A DNA stretch of 64,000 bases from UBA6019 sp035535055. GTDB taxonomy: Bacteria > Chloroflexota > Dormibacteria > Dormibacterales > Dormibacteraceae. Positions 25,436 to 33,922 of this stretch are shown here, piece after piece; positions within the stretch are counted from its first letter, which is position 1; each line of letters opens with the position of its first letter. A program made the translations under genes and the position numbers. The stretch spans positions 52,108-116,107 of the forward strand of contig DATLQT010000108.1 in the NCBI GenBank assembly GCA_035535055.1, given 5' to 3'. The notes beneath the pieces were generated by a model. It worked only from the letters and a program-made list of their open reading frames with translations, was not told the origin of the DNA and ran no database searches.

Positions 25436-26769
25436 TTGAACCTGGCCAGGCGGGACTGCGCAAAGGTGATCAGCTCCTCCTCCGAGGGCTGGGCGCCCGC
25501 CGGGACCACGAAGGCCGCGACCTCCTCGCCCCAGCGCTCGCTGGGGAGCCCGACCACGGCGACCTCGGCGACGCCAGGGTGCGCCTCCAGGACTAGCTCC
25601 ACCTCACGAGGGTAGACGTTGAAACCGCCCGAGATGATCAGCTCTTTGATCCGGCCTCGGATGGCCAGCGAGCCGTCGGCGTCGATTTCGCCGACGTCGC
25701 CGGTTTTGAACCAGCCGTCCTCGAACGCCTCCGCCGTCGCCGCGGGGTTGCGCCAGTAGCCGGAGAAGACCTGGCCACCCTTGAGCTGGATCTCGTCCTG
25801 GTCGCCGAGCCGGACCTCGACCCCCGCGAAAGGGAAGCCGACGCGGCCCGGGCGTCGCGGCCCCTCGTACGGGTTGGAGACGACGATGCCGCCCTCGGTG
25901 ATGCCGTAGCGTTCCAGCGGCGGCTGGCCGAAAAGCTCCTCGCTGCGGCGGAAGAGCTCGGGCGGCAGCGGCGCCGAGCCGCTCACGAAGAGCCGGACGC
26001 GGGAGAGGTCGGCCGGGTGCCCCAAGAGGTGGTCGGCGAGCCGCTGGTACATCGCCGGCACGCCGAAGAAGATGCTGCCGCCAGCCTCCAGCTCGGCGAC
26101 GACGCGTTCGGGCTCGAAGCCGATCAGCGTCATCGACGACCCGGTCATCAGGCTGCCGTGAAGGCCCATACCGAGCCCGTGGAGGTGGAACAGTGGCAGC
26201 GCGTGGACGAGCCGGTCGCCCTTGGTCCAGCGCCAGGCCTCGATCGCGCCCCGAGCCTGGGCGAGCAGGTTGCCATGGTCAAGCAGGGCTCCTTTCGGGC
26301 GCCCGGTGGTGCCCGAGGTGTAGATGATCAGCGCCGGGCTCTGGGGCTCGAGGGCGGGCCTGGTCGGCGGATCGCCGGCCGGCAGCGACTCCAGGCTCAC
26401 TACCTTCCGATAGGGCTCGACCAGCGGCCTGCGCTCGGCGTCGGCGATGACCAGGGCGGGGTCGGAGTCCCCGACGATGTGCTCGACCTCGGCCGAGCGG
26501 TAGGCGGGGTTGAAGGGGACCATCACCGCGCCCAGCCACTGGCCGGCGAGGTAGGCGACGATCCACTGCGGCGAGTTGGCCGCGTAGAGCCCGACGCGGT
26601 CGCCGGCGCGGACTCCGGCCGCGGCCAGGCCCCCGGCGACCGAAGCGGCTCTCTCCCGCAGCTCGGAGCGGCTCAGGCCGGCCACCGCCCCGCCTTGGGG
26701 AGCCAGTAGGGCGTCCGGCAGGTTGCCGGCGCGTAGCCGCCTGCGCACCTCGGCCATGGTCTCGATCAA
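25357..26769 (-). CDS. AMP-dependent acyl-CoA synthetase/ligase
   Basis: 470 residues from TTG 26769, which overlaps the DUF503 stop (TTGA); ATG 26757 is a close alternative. ANL-superfamily motifs: IIYTSGTTGRPKGALLDHGN (P-loop), ALPLFHLHGLGMGLHG, RYGITEGGIVVSNPYEG, KTGDVGEIDADG, GRIKELIISGGFNVYPREVE, and the catalytic Lys in PRNAMGKVQRSLL. It activates a carboxylic acid via an acyl-adenylate. Its length is on the short side, as in malonyl-CoA synthetase-like members. Substrate open. Confidence 0.9.
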   Translation of the reverse strand: MIETMAEVRRRLRAGNLPDALLAPQGGAVAGLSRSELRERAASVAGGLAAAGVRAGDRVGLYAANSPQWIVAYLAGQWLGAVMVPFNPAYRSAEVEHIVGDSDPALVIADAERRPLVEPYRKVVSLESLPAGDPPTRPALEPQSPALIIYTSGTTGRPKGALLDHGNLLAQARGAIEAWRWTKGDRLVHALPLFHLHGLGMGLHGSLMTGSSMTLIGFEPERVVAELEAGGSIFFGVPAMYQRLADHLLGHPADLSRVRLFVSGSAPLPPELFRRSEELFGQPPLERYGITEGGIVVSNPYEGPRRPGRVGFPFAGVEVRLGDQDEIQLKGGQVFSGYWRNPAATAEAFEDGWFKTGDVGEIDADGSLAIRGRIKELIISGGFNVYPREVELVLEAHPGVAEVAVVGLPSERWGEEVAAFVVPAGAQPSEEELITFAQSRLARFKCPRQVRFVAELPRNAMGKVQRSLLN

Positions 26770-27059
26770 CTCAGCTTCAGCACCTCGGTCGTGACATTAG
26801 CAACGACCGCCTCGGCCGCCCTGGCCTCGATGAAGGTGAGGACGCGGGCCAGCACCTCGTCGGCATGGCGCCTCTCGTTGCTGACGCACGCGATGCCAAG
26901 CTCGGCGATCTGCCAGCGGTCGCCGTCGCCGACCTCGGCCGCGGCGACGCCGAACTCGTGACGCACCCGTTTCAAGAGCCCGGCCACCACCTGCCGCTTC
27001 GCCTTGAGCGAGCCGCTGTTGGGGAGGTGGAGCACCAGCCGGAGAACCCCGACGTTCAC
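26766..27059 (-). CDS. DUF503 (YlxP-like) protein
   Basis: 97 residues from GTG 27059. Matches the DUF503/YlxP family along its length: LRLVLHLPNSGSLKAKRQVVAGLLKRVRHEFGVAAAEV segment and C-terminal SNERRHADEVLARVLTFIEA. YlxP is usually near rbfA/infB; here it is next to a CoA ligase. Its start codon is 19 bp from the divergent M20 gene start, with a shared -10-like heptamer between. Confidence 0.88.
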   Translation of the reverse strand: MNVGVLRLVLHLPNSGSLKAKRQVVAGLLKRVRHEFGVAAAEVGDGDRWQIAELGIACVSNERRHADEVLARVLTFIEARAAEAVVANVTTEVLKLS

Positions 27060-27065
27060 GATGGT

Positions 27066-27072
27066 TACGCTA
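27066..27072. promoter_or_regulatory. Symmetric bidirectional -10 element (TACGCTA) between two leaderless-type genes
   Basis: Top strand: TACGCT 27066-27071, exactly 7 nt before ATG 27079. Bottom strand: TAGCGT 27072-27067, exactly 7 nt before GTG 27059. The whole intergenic gap is 19 bp with no Shine-Dalgarno on either side, so both mRNAs would start at or near their start codons. Confidence 0.55.
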
Positions 27073-27078
27073 GCGGCG

Positions 27079-28449
27079 ATGAACTTGGAGCAAGCGTTGG
27101 ACGTCGCCCGCGAGTCCCGCGGGCAGGCCGAACAGGACTACTTCGACCACCTCCGCATACCCAGCGTCAGCGCCCTGACGCGCCACAAAGAGGACTGCCG
27201 GCGCGCGGCCGCCAACCTCCTGGACCACTTCCGGCGGATCGGATTTGACGCGCAGCTGGTGGAGGGCGACGGTCACCCGACCGTCCGCGCCGATTGGCTG
27301 GGCGCGCCCGGTAAGCCGCACCTCACCATCTACGGCCACTACGACGTGCAGCCGCCCGACCCCCTCGAGCAGTGGGTCTCGCCGCCCTTCGAGCCGACCG
27401 TCCGCGACGGAGTCGTCTACGCCCGGGGCGCTGCCGACAGCAAGGGCAACCACTTCGCCTGCCTCAAGGCTGCCGAGTACGCGATGGCGGCCGGGGGCCC
27501 GGCGATCAACCTCCGATTCCTGATCGAGGGGGAGGAGGAGGGCGACAGCAAGGTCCTGCCGGCATACCTGGAGAGAGAATCGGCCGGCCTCAAGACGGAC
27601 TTCGTCCTGATCGACGACGGCAGCTTCGCCATCGAGGGCCAGCCCGACCTGATCACCGGGCTGCGCGGCATCGTCTACACCGAGGTCCAAGTCCGCGGAG
27701 CCGCTGCCGACCTCCATTCGGGCGGCTACGGCGGCGTCGCTCCCAACCCCTTCAACACCCTCGGCCACCTGATCGCCGGGCTCAAGGGCCGCGACGGCCG
27801 GGTCAACGTCCCCGGCTTCTACGACGCGGTCCGCAAGCCCGGCGCCGACGAGCTCGCCTCCTGGGAGCGGCTCGGCATCACCGAGGCCGGGCTGCTGGAG
27901 CAGATCGGTTCGCCCGCCCTCGAGGGCGAGGCCGGCTACCCGCTGCTGGAGCGCCGCTGGGCGCGGCCGACGCTCGACGTCCACGGCGTCATGGGCGGCT
28001 TCACCGACGAGGGCACCAAGACGGTGATCCCGGCCACGGCGACCGCCAAGATCTCGATGCGCCTGGTGCCCGACCAGGAGCCGGCCGAGATCTTCGAGAA
28101 GTTCGCAGCCTTCTGCCAGTCCCTCGCCACCCCCGGCACCCGGGTGAGCGTGCGGCAGATCGGCCAGCCCGCCCCGCCGGTGCTCTGCGGCACCGACCAC
28201 CCGGGCGCCCGGGCCGCGGCGGCCGCCTTCGAGGCGGTCTGGGGCAAGCCGGTCAACTTCACCCGGACCGGTGGCTCGATCCCGGTCTCGGTCGACTTCC
28301 AGCGGGCGCTCGGCGCGCCTATGGTGATCACCGGCTTCAACCAGCCGAACGCCGGCGCCCACAGTCCCAACGAGCACATGGACCTGGAGTACTTCCACCG
28401 GGGAATCGAGTTCATGCTCCGCTACATGGACGAGCTCGCCCGTGTCTGA
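27079..28449 (+). CDS. M20-family metallopeptidase (CNDP-like dipeptidase), paralogue 1
   Basis: 456 residues from ATG 27079. M20 zinc ligands and catalytic Glu: IYGHYDVQPPDPL (His), GAADSKGN (bridging Asp), EGEEEGDSKV (catalytic Glu and ligand), LIDDGS (Asp) and C-terminal GAHSPNEHMD (His). The lid domain is present (VRGAAADLHSGGYGGVAPNP to SMRLVPDQ). Likely a cytosolic dipeptidase of the carnosine-dipeptidase/PepV-like group. First of three tandem paralogues; the next starts inside its last codons. Confidence 0.92.
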   Translation: MNLEQALDVARESRGQAEQDYFDHLRIPSVSALTRHKEDCRRAAANLLDHFRRIGFDAQLVEGDGHPTVRADWLGAPGKPHLTIYGHYDVQPPDPLEQWVSPPFEPTVRDGVVYARGAADSKGNHFACLKAAEYAMAAGGPAINLRFLIEGEEEGDSKVLPAYLERESAGLKTDFVLIDDGSFAIEGQPDLITGLRGIVYTEVQVRGAAADLHSGGYGGVAPNPFNTLGHLIAGLKGRDGRVNVPGFYDAVRKPGADELASWERLGITEAGLLEQIGSPALEGEAGYPLLERRWARPTLDVHGVMGGFTDEGTKTVIPATATAKISMRLVPDQEPAEIFEKFAAFCQSLATPGTRVSVRQIGQPAPPVLCGTDHPGARAAAAAFEAVWGKPVNFTRTGGSIPVSVDFQRALGAPMVITGFNQPNAGAHSPNEHMDLEYFHRGIEFMLRYMDELARV

Positions 28450-29800
28450 GCGGGCGATCGAGCTGGCCCGGGCAGGCCGCGCGCAGGCGGAGCGCGACTT
28501 CGTCGAGGAGCTGTCGATCCCCAGCGTCGGGACCCTCTCGCGCCACGGCGCCGACTGCCGGCGGAACGCACAATGGCTGGTCGAGCGTTTCCGGAAGATG
28601 GGCATGGAGGCCCGGCTGTACGAGTTCGGCGGGGGGCAGCCGACGGTCGTTGCGCAGTGGCTGGGGGCCCCCGGCAAGCCGACCCTCACCATCTACGGCC
28701 ACTACGACGTGCAGCCCGCCGACCCGCTGGGCGAGTGGGTCTCGCCGCCCTTCGAGCCGGCCATCCGCGACGGCTCCATCTACGCCCGCGGCGCCTCCGA
28801 CAACAAGGGCCAGCACCTCTCCTCGCTGAAGGCGGCCGAGTACGCCTTCGCCGCCGGTGGCCCGCCGGTCAACCTCCGCTTTTTGATCGAGGGCGAGGAG
28901 GAGGGCGGCGGCGAGGTCCTGCCCGACCTCCTAAAGAACCACGCCGCCGAGCTGCAGACCGACTACCTCTTCATCCACGACGGCACCCTGCTCCAGCTCC
29001 TGACCGGCCTTCGCGGCAACCTCTACGTCGAGGTCGAGGTGACCGGCGCCGCGATCGACCTCCACTCCGGCGCCTTCGGCGGGCTGGCGCCCAACCCCTT
29101 CAACACGCTCGCCCACGTCCTGGCCGAGCTCAAAGACCGGGACGGAAGGATCCTGATCCCCGGTTTCTACGACTCGGTCCGGGAGCCCGAGCCGGAGGAG
29201 CTCGAGAGCTGGAGCCGCCTGCCCATCACCGAGGAGATGATCCTTACGATGACCGGCGCGCCGGCCCTCGAGGGAGAGGCCGGATTCAGCCTCTTCGAGC
29301 GCAACTTCGTCCGGCCGACGCTCGACGTCCACGGGATCATGGGCGGTTTCACCGAGGAGGGCACCAAGACGGTGATCCCGGCCAAGGCGACCGCCAAGCT
29401 CAGCATGCGGCTGGTGCCCGACCAGGACCCCGACACGATCGCAGAGCTGCTTGAGCGTCACCTCGCCACCCTCGCCACGCCGGGCACCCGGGTGAAGCTG
29501 CGCAGGATGGGAGACGGTTCCTGGCCGGTCCGGCTCGACGTCCGCCACCCCGGGATCGCGGCCGCGTCCCGCGCCTTCGAGGCTTCCTTCGGCCGGCGGC
29601 CGTTCCTGGTCCGGGCCGGCTACTCGATCCCGGTGGTGGCCGACTTCGCTTCCGCGCTCCCCGCGGCGCACCTTTTCGTCAGCGGCTTCGCGGCCGAGGA
29701 GGACGGCCCTCACGCGCCCAACGAGCGAATGGTCCTCGACAACTTCCACCGTGGCACCGAGATGGTCATCCACCTGATGGACGAGCTGGCCGGGGTCTGA
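28442..29800 (+). CDS. M20-family metallopeptidase (CNDP-like dipeptidase), paralogue 2
   Basis: 452 residues from GTG 28442, overlapping paralogue 1 by 8 bp. Same motifs: IYGHYDVQPADPL, GASDNKGQ, EGEEEGGGEV, FIHDGT and DGPHAPNERMV. Shares long stretches with its neighbours, for example LDVHGIMGGFTEEGTKTVIP, so it arose by tandem duplication. The variable substrate-side loops (DDGSFAIEG in 1, HDGTLLQLL here) suggest different specificity. Probably cytosolic; no signal peptide. Confidence 0.92.
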   Translation: MSERAIELARAGRAQAERDFVEELSIPSVGTLSRHGADCRRNAQWLVERFRKMGMEARLYEFGGGQPTVVAQWLGAPGKPTLTIYGHYDVQPADPLGEWVSPPFEPAIRDGSIYARGASDNKGQHLSSLKAAEYAFAAGGPPVNLRFLIEGEEEGGGEVLPDLLKNHAAELQTDYLFIHDGTLLQLLTGLRGNLYVEVEVTGAAIDLHSGAFGGLAPNPFNTLAHVLAELKDRDGRILIPGFYDSVREPEPEELESWSRLPITEEMILTMTGAPALEGEAGFSLFERNFVRPTLDVHGIMGGFTEEGTKTVIPAKATAKLSMRLVPDQDPDTIAELLERHLATLATPGTRVKLRRMGDGSWPVRLDVRHPGIAAASRAFEASFGRRPFLVRAGYSIPVVADFASALPAAHLFVSGFAAEEDGPHAPNERMVLDNFHRGTEMVIHLMDELAGV

Positions 29801-29888
29801 AGCGGCCTCCACGTCCTTGCCGGCGGCCGAGCCGGGCCCGACCGCGATCCGGCTCGGTTTAGATCGCCCGCCCGATAAGCTGAGTGCC

Positions 29889-31256
29889 GTGCTCGAAGAG
29901 GCGCTGAAGCGGGCCCGCGAGGCGAGGAGCCAGGACCTCGAGGACCTGCTCGAGCTGCTGGCGATCCCGAGCGTCAGCGCGCTCCACGCGCACGACGTCG
30001 ACACCCGGCGGGCCTGTGATTGGGTCGCCGGCCGGCTCCGGCGGATGGGGATGACGGTCGAGGTCGCCGACGTCCCCGGCGGCCGCCACCCGGTGATCAG
30101 CGCGCAGTGGCTGGGACGGCCGGGCAAGCCGACGCTCGCCATCTATGGCCACTACGACGTCCAGCCGCCAGACCCGCTCGACGAGTGGGTGACGCCGCCC
30201 TTTCAACCGACCGTCCGCGACGGCAGGGTCTACGCGCGTGGCGCCTGCGACAACAAGGGCCAGGTGCTGGCCGGGATCAAGGCCGCCGAGCACGCCTTCG
30301 CCACCGGCGGGCCGCCGCTCAACCTGCGGTTCCTGATCGAGGGCGAGGAGGAGATCAGCGGCACCTCGCTGCCGCGCTTCCTGCGCGAGAACGCGGCCCG
30401 CCTGCCGAGCGAGTACGTCCTCATCGCCGATGGGGAGTTCACCGCGCCGGGCATGCCCAACCTGCTGACCGGGCTGCGCGGTCTGCTCTACACCGAGATC
30501 GTGGCCGAGGGCGCCGCGGCCGACCTCCACTCCGGCATCTTCGGCGGGGTCGCGCCCAACCCCCTCAACACCCTGGCGCACGTCATCTCGGCGCTCAAGC
30601 CGCGCGACGGGCGGATCACCATCCCTGGCTTCTACGACGACGTGGTCCCGCCGACCGAGGAGGAGGTCGCCTCCTGGGATCGGCTCAAGGACGAGGCGAC
30701 GGTGCTGCGGCTGATGGGCGCTGGTGCCCTCGAGGGCGAGGAGGATTTCTCGCCCGCGGAGAGGACCTGGGGCCGGCCGACCCTCGACGTCCATGGCGTC
30801 ATCGGGGGCTTCATCGGCGAGGGCTCGAAAACGGTGATCCCCGCCCGCGCCAGGGCCAAGGTGAGCATGCGGCTGGTGCCGCGCCAGGACCCGGGGAAGA
30901 TCTTCGAGTCGCTCTTGGCCTACGTCGGGGGCCTCAAGACTCCCGGAGTGGAGCTCAGCGTGGTGAAGCTGAACGAGGCGCCCCCGGTGCTGGCCGGGGT
31001 GGACCACCCCGGCATCGAAGCGGCCCGCAAGGCGTTCCGAAAGTCGTTCGGCGCCGAGCCGGTCCTGGTTCGCGAGGGCGGTTCGGTGCCGGTCACGGTC
31101 GACTTCCAGGAGGCGCTCCGGCCGATGCTGATGCTGACCGGCTTCGGGCTCCCCGACGACGCCCTCCACTCGCCCAACGAGAAGATGGACGTCGAGCAGT
31201 ACCACCTCGGGACCGAGTTCGTGCTGCAGCTGATGGAGGAGCTGGGTGCCGGTTAG
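29889..31256 (+). CDS. M20-family metallopeptidase (CNDP-like dipeptidase), paralogue 3
   Basis: 455 residues from GTG 29889, chosen because MLEEALKRAREARSQ aligns with the starts of paralogues 1 and 2; the frame is open further upstream to 29817. Metal site: IYGHYDVQPPDPL, GACDNKGQ, EGEEEISGTS, LIADGEF, ALHSPNEKMD. Lid region with LDVHGVIGGFIGEGSKTVIP. The stop is overlapped by pyrE, so the peptidase trio and the pyrimidine genes probably share one transcript. Confidence 0.92.
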   Translation: MLEEALKRAREARSQDLEDLLELLAIPSVSALHAHDVDTRRACDWVAGRLRRMGMTVEVADVPGGRHPVISAQWLGRPGKPTLAIYGHYDVQPPDPLDEWVTPPFQPTVRDGRVYARGACDNKGQVLAGIKAAEHAFATGGPPLNLRFLIEGEEEISGTSLPRFLRENAARLPSEYVLIADGEFTAPGMPNLLTGLRGLLYTEIVAEGAAADLHSGIFGGVAPNPLNTLAHVISALKPRDGRITIPGFYDDVVPPTEEEVASWDRLKDEATVLRLMGAGALEGEEDFSPAERTWGRPTLDVHGVIGGFIGEGSKTVIPARARAKVSMRLVPRQDPGKIFESLLAYVGGLKTPGVELSVVKLNEAPPVLAGVDHPGIEAARKAFRKSFGAEPVLVREGGSVPVTVDFQEALRPMLMLTGFGLPDDALHSPNEKMDVEQYHLGTEFVLQLMEELGAG

Positions 31257-31779
31257 CGGCGCGCTGGCCGACCTGGCGCGTGACATGAAAGCGGTCGCAC
31301 TCTTGGAGGGCGACTTCGTGCTCCGCTCCGGGCGCCGCTCGCGCTACTACTTCGACAAGTACCTCTTCGAATGCGACCCCGGCATCCTCCGCCGGCTGGG
31401 GGTCGAGCTGGCTCGCCTGGTTCCGGCGGGCACGCAGCGGCTGGCCTGTCCCGAACTGGGCGCCGTCCTGCTCGGGGGCGCGGTGTCGATGGAGACCGGG
31501 TTGCCGCTCTGCATCGTCCGCAAGGAAGCCAAGGAGTACGGGACCTCGAAGCCCATCGAGGGCCGGCTCGAGGCGGGTGAGAGCGTCTGCCTGATCGAGG
31601 ACGTCCTCACCACCGGTGGCGCCGCGCTGGCGGCGGCCGAGAAGGTGCGGGCGGCCGGCGGCGAGATCGTCGGCCTGGTGGGGGTGCTCGACCGCGAGGA
31701 GGGCGCCGCCGATAGCCTGGCCGCGGCAGGGATCGCCTTCCACCCGCTGCTCCGGCGAGCCGACGTAATCCCGGGATGA
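31246..31779 (+). CDS. pyrE: Orotate phosphoribosyltransferase
   Basis: 177 residues from GTG 31246, inside the last codons of the M20 gene. PRPP-binding signature LIEDVLTTGGAALAAAEKV and an N-terminal FVLRSGRRSRYYFDKY; lysine-rich active loop RKEAKEYGTSK. Makes OMP from orotate and PRPP in pyrimidine synthesis. Overlaps pyrC by ATGA, consistent with operon organisation. Confidence 0.92.
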   Translation: MPVSGALADLARDMKAVALLEGDFVLRSGRRSRYYFDKYLFECDPGILRRLGVELARLVPAGTQRLACPELGAVLLGGAVSMETGLPLCIVRKEAKEYGTSKPIEGRLEAGESVCLIEDVLTTGGAALAAAEKVRAAGGEIVGLVGVLDREEGAADSLAAAGIAFHPLLRRADVIPG

Positions 31780-33116
31780 TTTTCGCCGGGGGGAAGGTCT
31801 ACACCCCCGGGGGCCTCCAGGAGGTGGACCTCCACGTCGCCGGCGGCCGCATCGAGCGCCTCCAGCCCTGGGCCCGCCCGACCGGCCCCGAGGTGGTCGA
31901 CGCCACCGGGCTCTGGGTGCTGCCGGGAGCGATCGACGCCCACGTCCACGGCCGCGACCCGGGCTTCCCCCTGAAGGAGGATTTCGGCACCCTGACCGCG
32001 GCCGCCGCCGCCGGCGGGGTCACGACCGTGCTCGACATGCCGAACACCCTGCCCGGCGTCGCCGACGGCGAGACCTTCGAGGCCAAGCGGCAGGCGATCG
32101 CGGCCAAGGCGATGGTCGACCACGGGCTCTGGGCGCTGCTCCGCTCCTCCTCGACCGAGGCCCAAGTCGCAGACCTCGCCGCGGCGGGCGCCATCGGCTT
32201 CAAGGCCTACTTGGGCTACGCCGTCAGGCGCAGCACCGGGCAGGTGATGTACTCGCCGGGCGCCGCCGAGCCGGACCTCGAGCCGCCTGCCAGCTACGGC
32301 ACCATCGCCCGGCTCTCCGGCGCCCTCGCCGCCAGCGGGGTGCCGGTCGCCGCGCACGCCGAGGACCCCTCGATCCTCCTGGCCAGCTCGATCCGGGTCG
32401 AGGACTACGCCGACCTCCTCGCCTCTCGCCCCGCCGTGGCCGAGGCGGTCGCCGTCTCCGCGCTGGGCGCGCTCTCGCGGTCGCTGCGGCTGCGGGTCCA
32501 CATCGTCCACCTCTCCAGCGCCGCCGGGCTCGCCTCCGCGCTGGCCGAGCGGGCGGCGGGAGCGGAACTGACCCTGGAGACCTGCCCTCAGTACCTCTGG
32601 CTCAGCGACGCCGACTACACCCGGCTCGGACCGGTGATGAAGATGTTCCCGCTGATCAAGTCGGTCGCCGACCGGGAGGCCCTTCGGGCGGCGCTGCTGC
32701 GCGGCGACATCGACAGCGTGGGGACCGACCATGCGCCCCACACCGACGAGGAGAAGCTCCACCACCCGCTGGCCGAGGCCCACGCCGGGAGCCCCGGCGT
32801 GCAGTCACTCCTGCTCAGCTGCCTGGAGCTGGCGCGCCAGTCGGGCGACCCCCTCCGCGCGGTGCCCTGGGTGACCGAGCACCCGGCGCGTACCTTCGGC
32901 CTCTACCCGCGAAAGGGGACCATCCAGCCGGGCAGCGACGCCGACCTGGTGTTGCTGGACCCCAACGGAAAGACCGTGCTGAGGGCGGAGGAGATGATCT
33001 CCAGGCAGCGCCTGGGCGCCCTCGACGGGCTGGAGCTGTCCTTCGCCATCCGCGGCGTCTATCTTCGCGGCGAGGCGCCCGCGACCGGCCGGGGAGAGTT
33101 CCTCAGGCCCGCCTGA
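31776..33116 (+). CDS. pyrC: Dihydroorotase/cyclic amidohydrolase
   Basis: 446 residues, ATG overlapping pyrE stop. Amidohydrolase metal site: HVHGRDPG, carboxylated Lys in GFKAYLGY, AHAED, HIVHLSSA and TDHAPHT. Motifs fit dihydroorotase types I/III, although hydantoinase or allantoinase relatives look alike. Adjacency to pyrE makes dihydroorotase the best call. The 3' end overlaps the convergent MBL gene by 14 bp. Confidence 0.88.
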   Translation: MIFAGGKVYTPGGLQEVDLHVAGGRIERLQPWARPTGPEVVDATGLWVLPGAIDAHVHGRDPGFPLKEDFGTLTAAAAAGGVTTVLDMPNTLPGVADGETFEAKRQAIAAKAMVDHGLWALLRSSSTEAQVADLAAAGAIGFKAYLGYAVRRSTGQVMYSPGAAEPDLEPPASYGTIARLSGALAASGVPVAAHAEDPSILLASSIRVEDYADLLASRPAVAEAVAVSALGALSRSLRLRVHIVHLSSAAGLASALAERAAGAELTLETCPQYLWLSDADYTRLGPVMKMFPLIKSVADREALRAALLRGDIDSVGTDHAPHTDEEKLHHPLAEAHAGSPGVQSLLLSCLELARQSGDPLRAVPWVTEHPARTFGLYPRKGTIQPGSDADLVLLDPNGKTVLRAEEMISRQRLGALDGLELSFAIRGVYLRGEAPATGRGEFLRPA

Positions 33117-33672
33117 AGATGGGATTCGAACGCAGCTCCGCCTCCAGGCTGGTGGCGGGGCCGTGGCCCGGGTAGACGGCGGTCGTGAGCGGCAGCCGGA
33201 GCAGCTTGTTGCCGATGCTCATCATCTGCAGCCGGAGGTCAGAGCCCGGAAGCTCCTTGCCGATGCCGCCCGCCAGGAGGGTGTCGCCGGTGAAGAGGTG
33301 GTTGCCGACCAAAAAGCTGAGGCTGCCCGGGCTGTGGCCCGGCGTGTGCATGACCCTGATCTTCACCTCGCCCAGCTCCAGCTCCTCGCCGTCCACGAGG
33401 TAGCGGTCGGCCGAGCGCAGGAAGAGCTTGGCGTCGGCGACGTGCATCCCGGTGGCGCCGCCGGTGCTCTCCTTGAGGGCGTCCTTGCCGGCCAGGTGCC
33501 CCGGGTGGCCGTGGGTCACCAGGATCCACTTCAGCTCGGCGCCGCCCAGCTGGCCGGCGAGCTTGTCCGCCGGCTCACCGGGGTCGATCACGGCCGCCTC
33601 GCCGCCCGACACCAGCACGTAGCCGTTGACCTCCTTTTCGAGACGGGCCTTGACGATGCTCAGCTTGGCCAT
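33103..33672 (-). CDS. Metallo-beta-lactamase-fold hydrolase, variant metal motif
   Basis: 189 residues, ATG. MBL fold of the glyoxalase II-like group: VTHGHPGHLAG, MHTPGHSPGSLSFL, LFTGDTLLAGGIG and C-terminal YPGHGPATSLEAEL. The first motif reads HGHPGH rather than HxHxDH: the metal-2 aspartate is Gly. The remaining ligands (HTPGH, TGDTL, PGHGP) are kept. It may bind one metal or act on an unusual substrate. Convergent with pyrC. Confidence 0.85.
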   Translation of the reverse strand: MAKLSIVKARLEKEVNGYVLVSGGEAAVIDPGEPADKLAGQLGGAELKWILVTHGHPGHLAGKDALKESTGGATGMHVADAKLFLRSADRYLVDGEELELGEVKIRVMHTPGHSPGSLSFLVGNHLFTGDTLLAGGIGKELPGSDLRLQMMSIGNKLLRLPLTTAVYPGHGPATSLEAELRSNPIFRRA

Positions 33673-33734
33673 TTCCGAGTTGAATTCTCGCCGTTGGACC
33701 GGGGGCTTCGCAGGTCTTCTGGGATAGTGGCCGG

Positions 33735-33827
33735 GTGCAGCAGGCGGCGGTGATCTTCGGGGTCGTGCTGCTGGTCATCACCGGCTGGTGGACCTTCAGC
33801 TACTTCCGCCGTCGCTGGCGCCGCTGA
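33735..33827 (+). CDS. Small single-span membrane protein (30 aa)
   Basis: GTG 33735 to TGA 33827 encodes ~16 hydrophobic residues (AAVIFGVVLLVITGWW) followed by a basic tail (FRRRWRR), a typical Nin-Cout-like... or positive-inside small membrane protein layout with the tail in the cytoplasm. It is followed 10 bp later by two tandem hairpins, which fits a short stand-alone transcript. No family recognised. Confidence 0.4.
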   Translation: MQQAAVIFGVVLLVITGWWTFSYFRRRWRR

Positions 33828-33837
33828 GCCCACTCAC

Positions 33838-33870
33838 CTGATAGCACGGCTATCAGGCCGGTTTGACCGG
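33838..33870 (+). terminator. Two tandem hairpins between the small ORF and the glucosaminidase gene
   Basis: CTGATAGC-ACG-GCTATCAG (33838-33856, 8-bp stem) followed at once by CCGGT-TTG-ACCGG (33858-33870). No T-tract. Either a terminator for the small ORF or a leader element for the secreted glucosaminidase. Confidence 0.5.
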
Positions 33871-33922
33871 GCAGGCCGACCTGTGGTTTCCTAACCCGGC
33901 TCGTTCGGAAGACGGGCTGGGA

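Noticed and set aside
33119..33130. GGGATTCGAAC, like a tRNA T-arm
   Set aside because: It lies in the C-terminal codons of the MBL hydrolase gene, and no cloverleaf or acceptor stem surrounds it.
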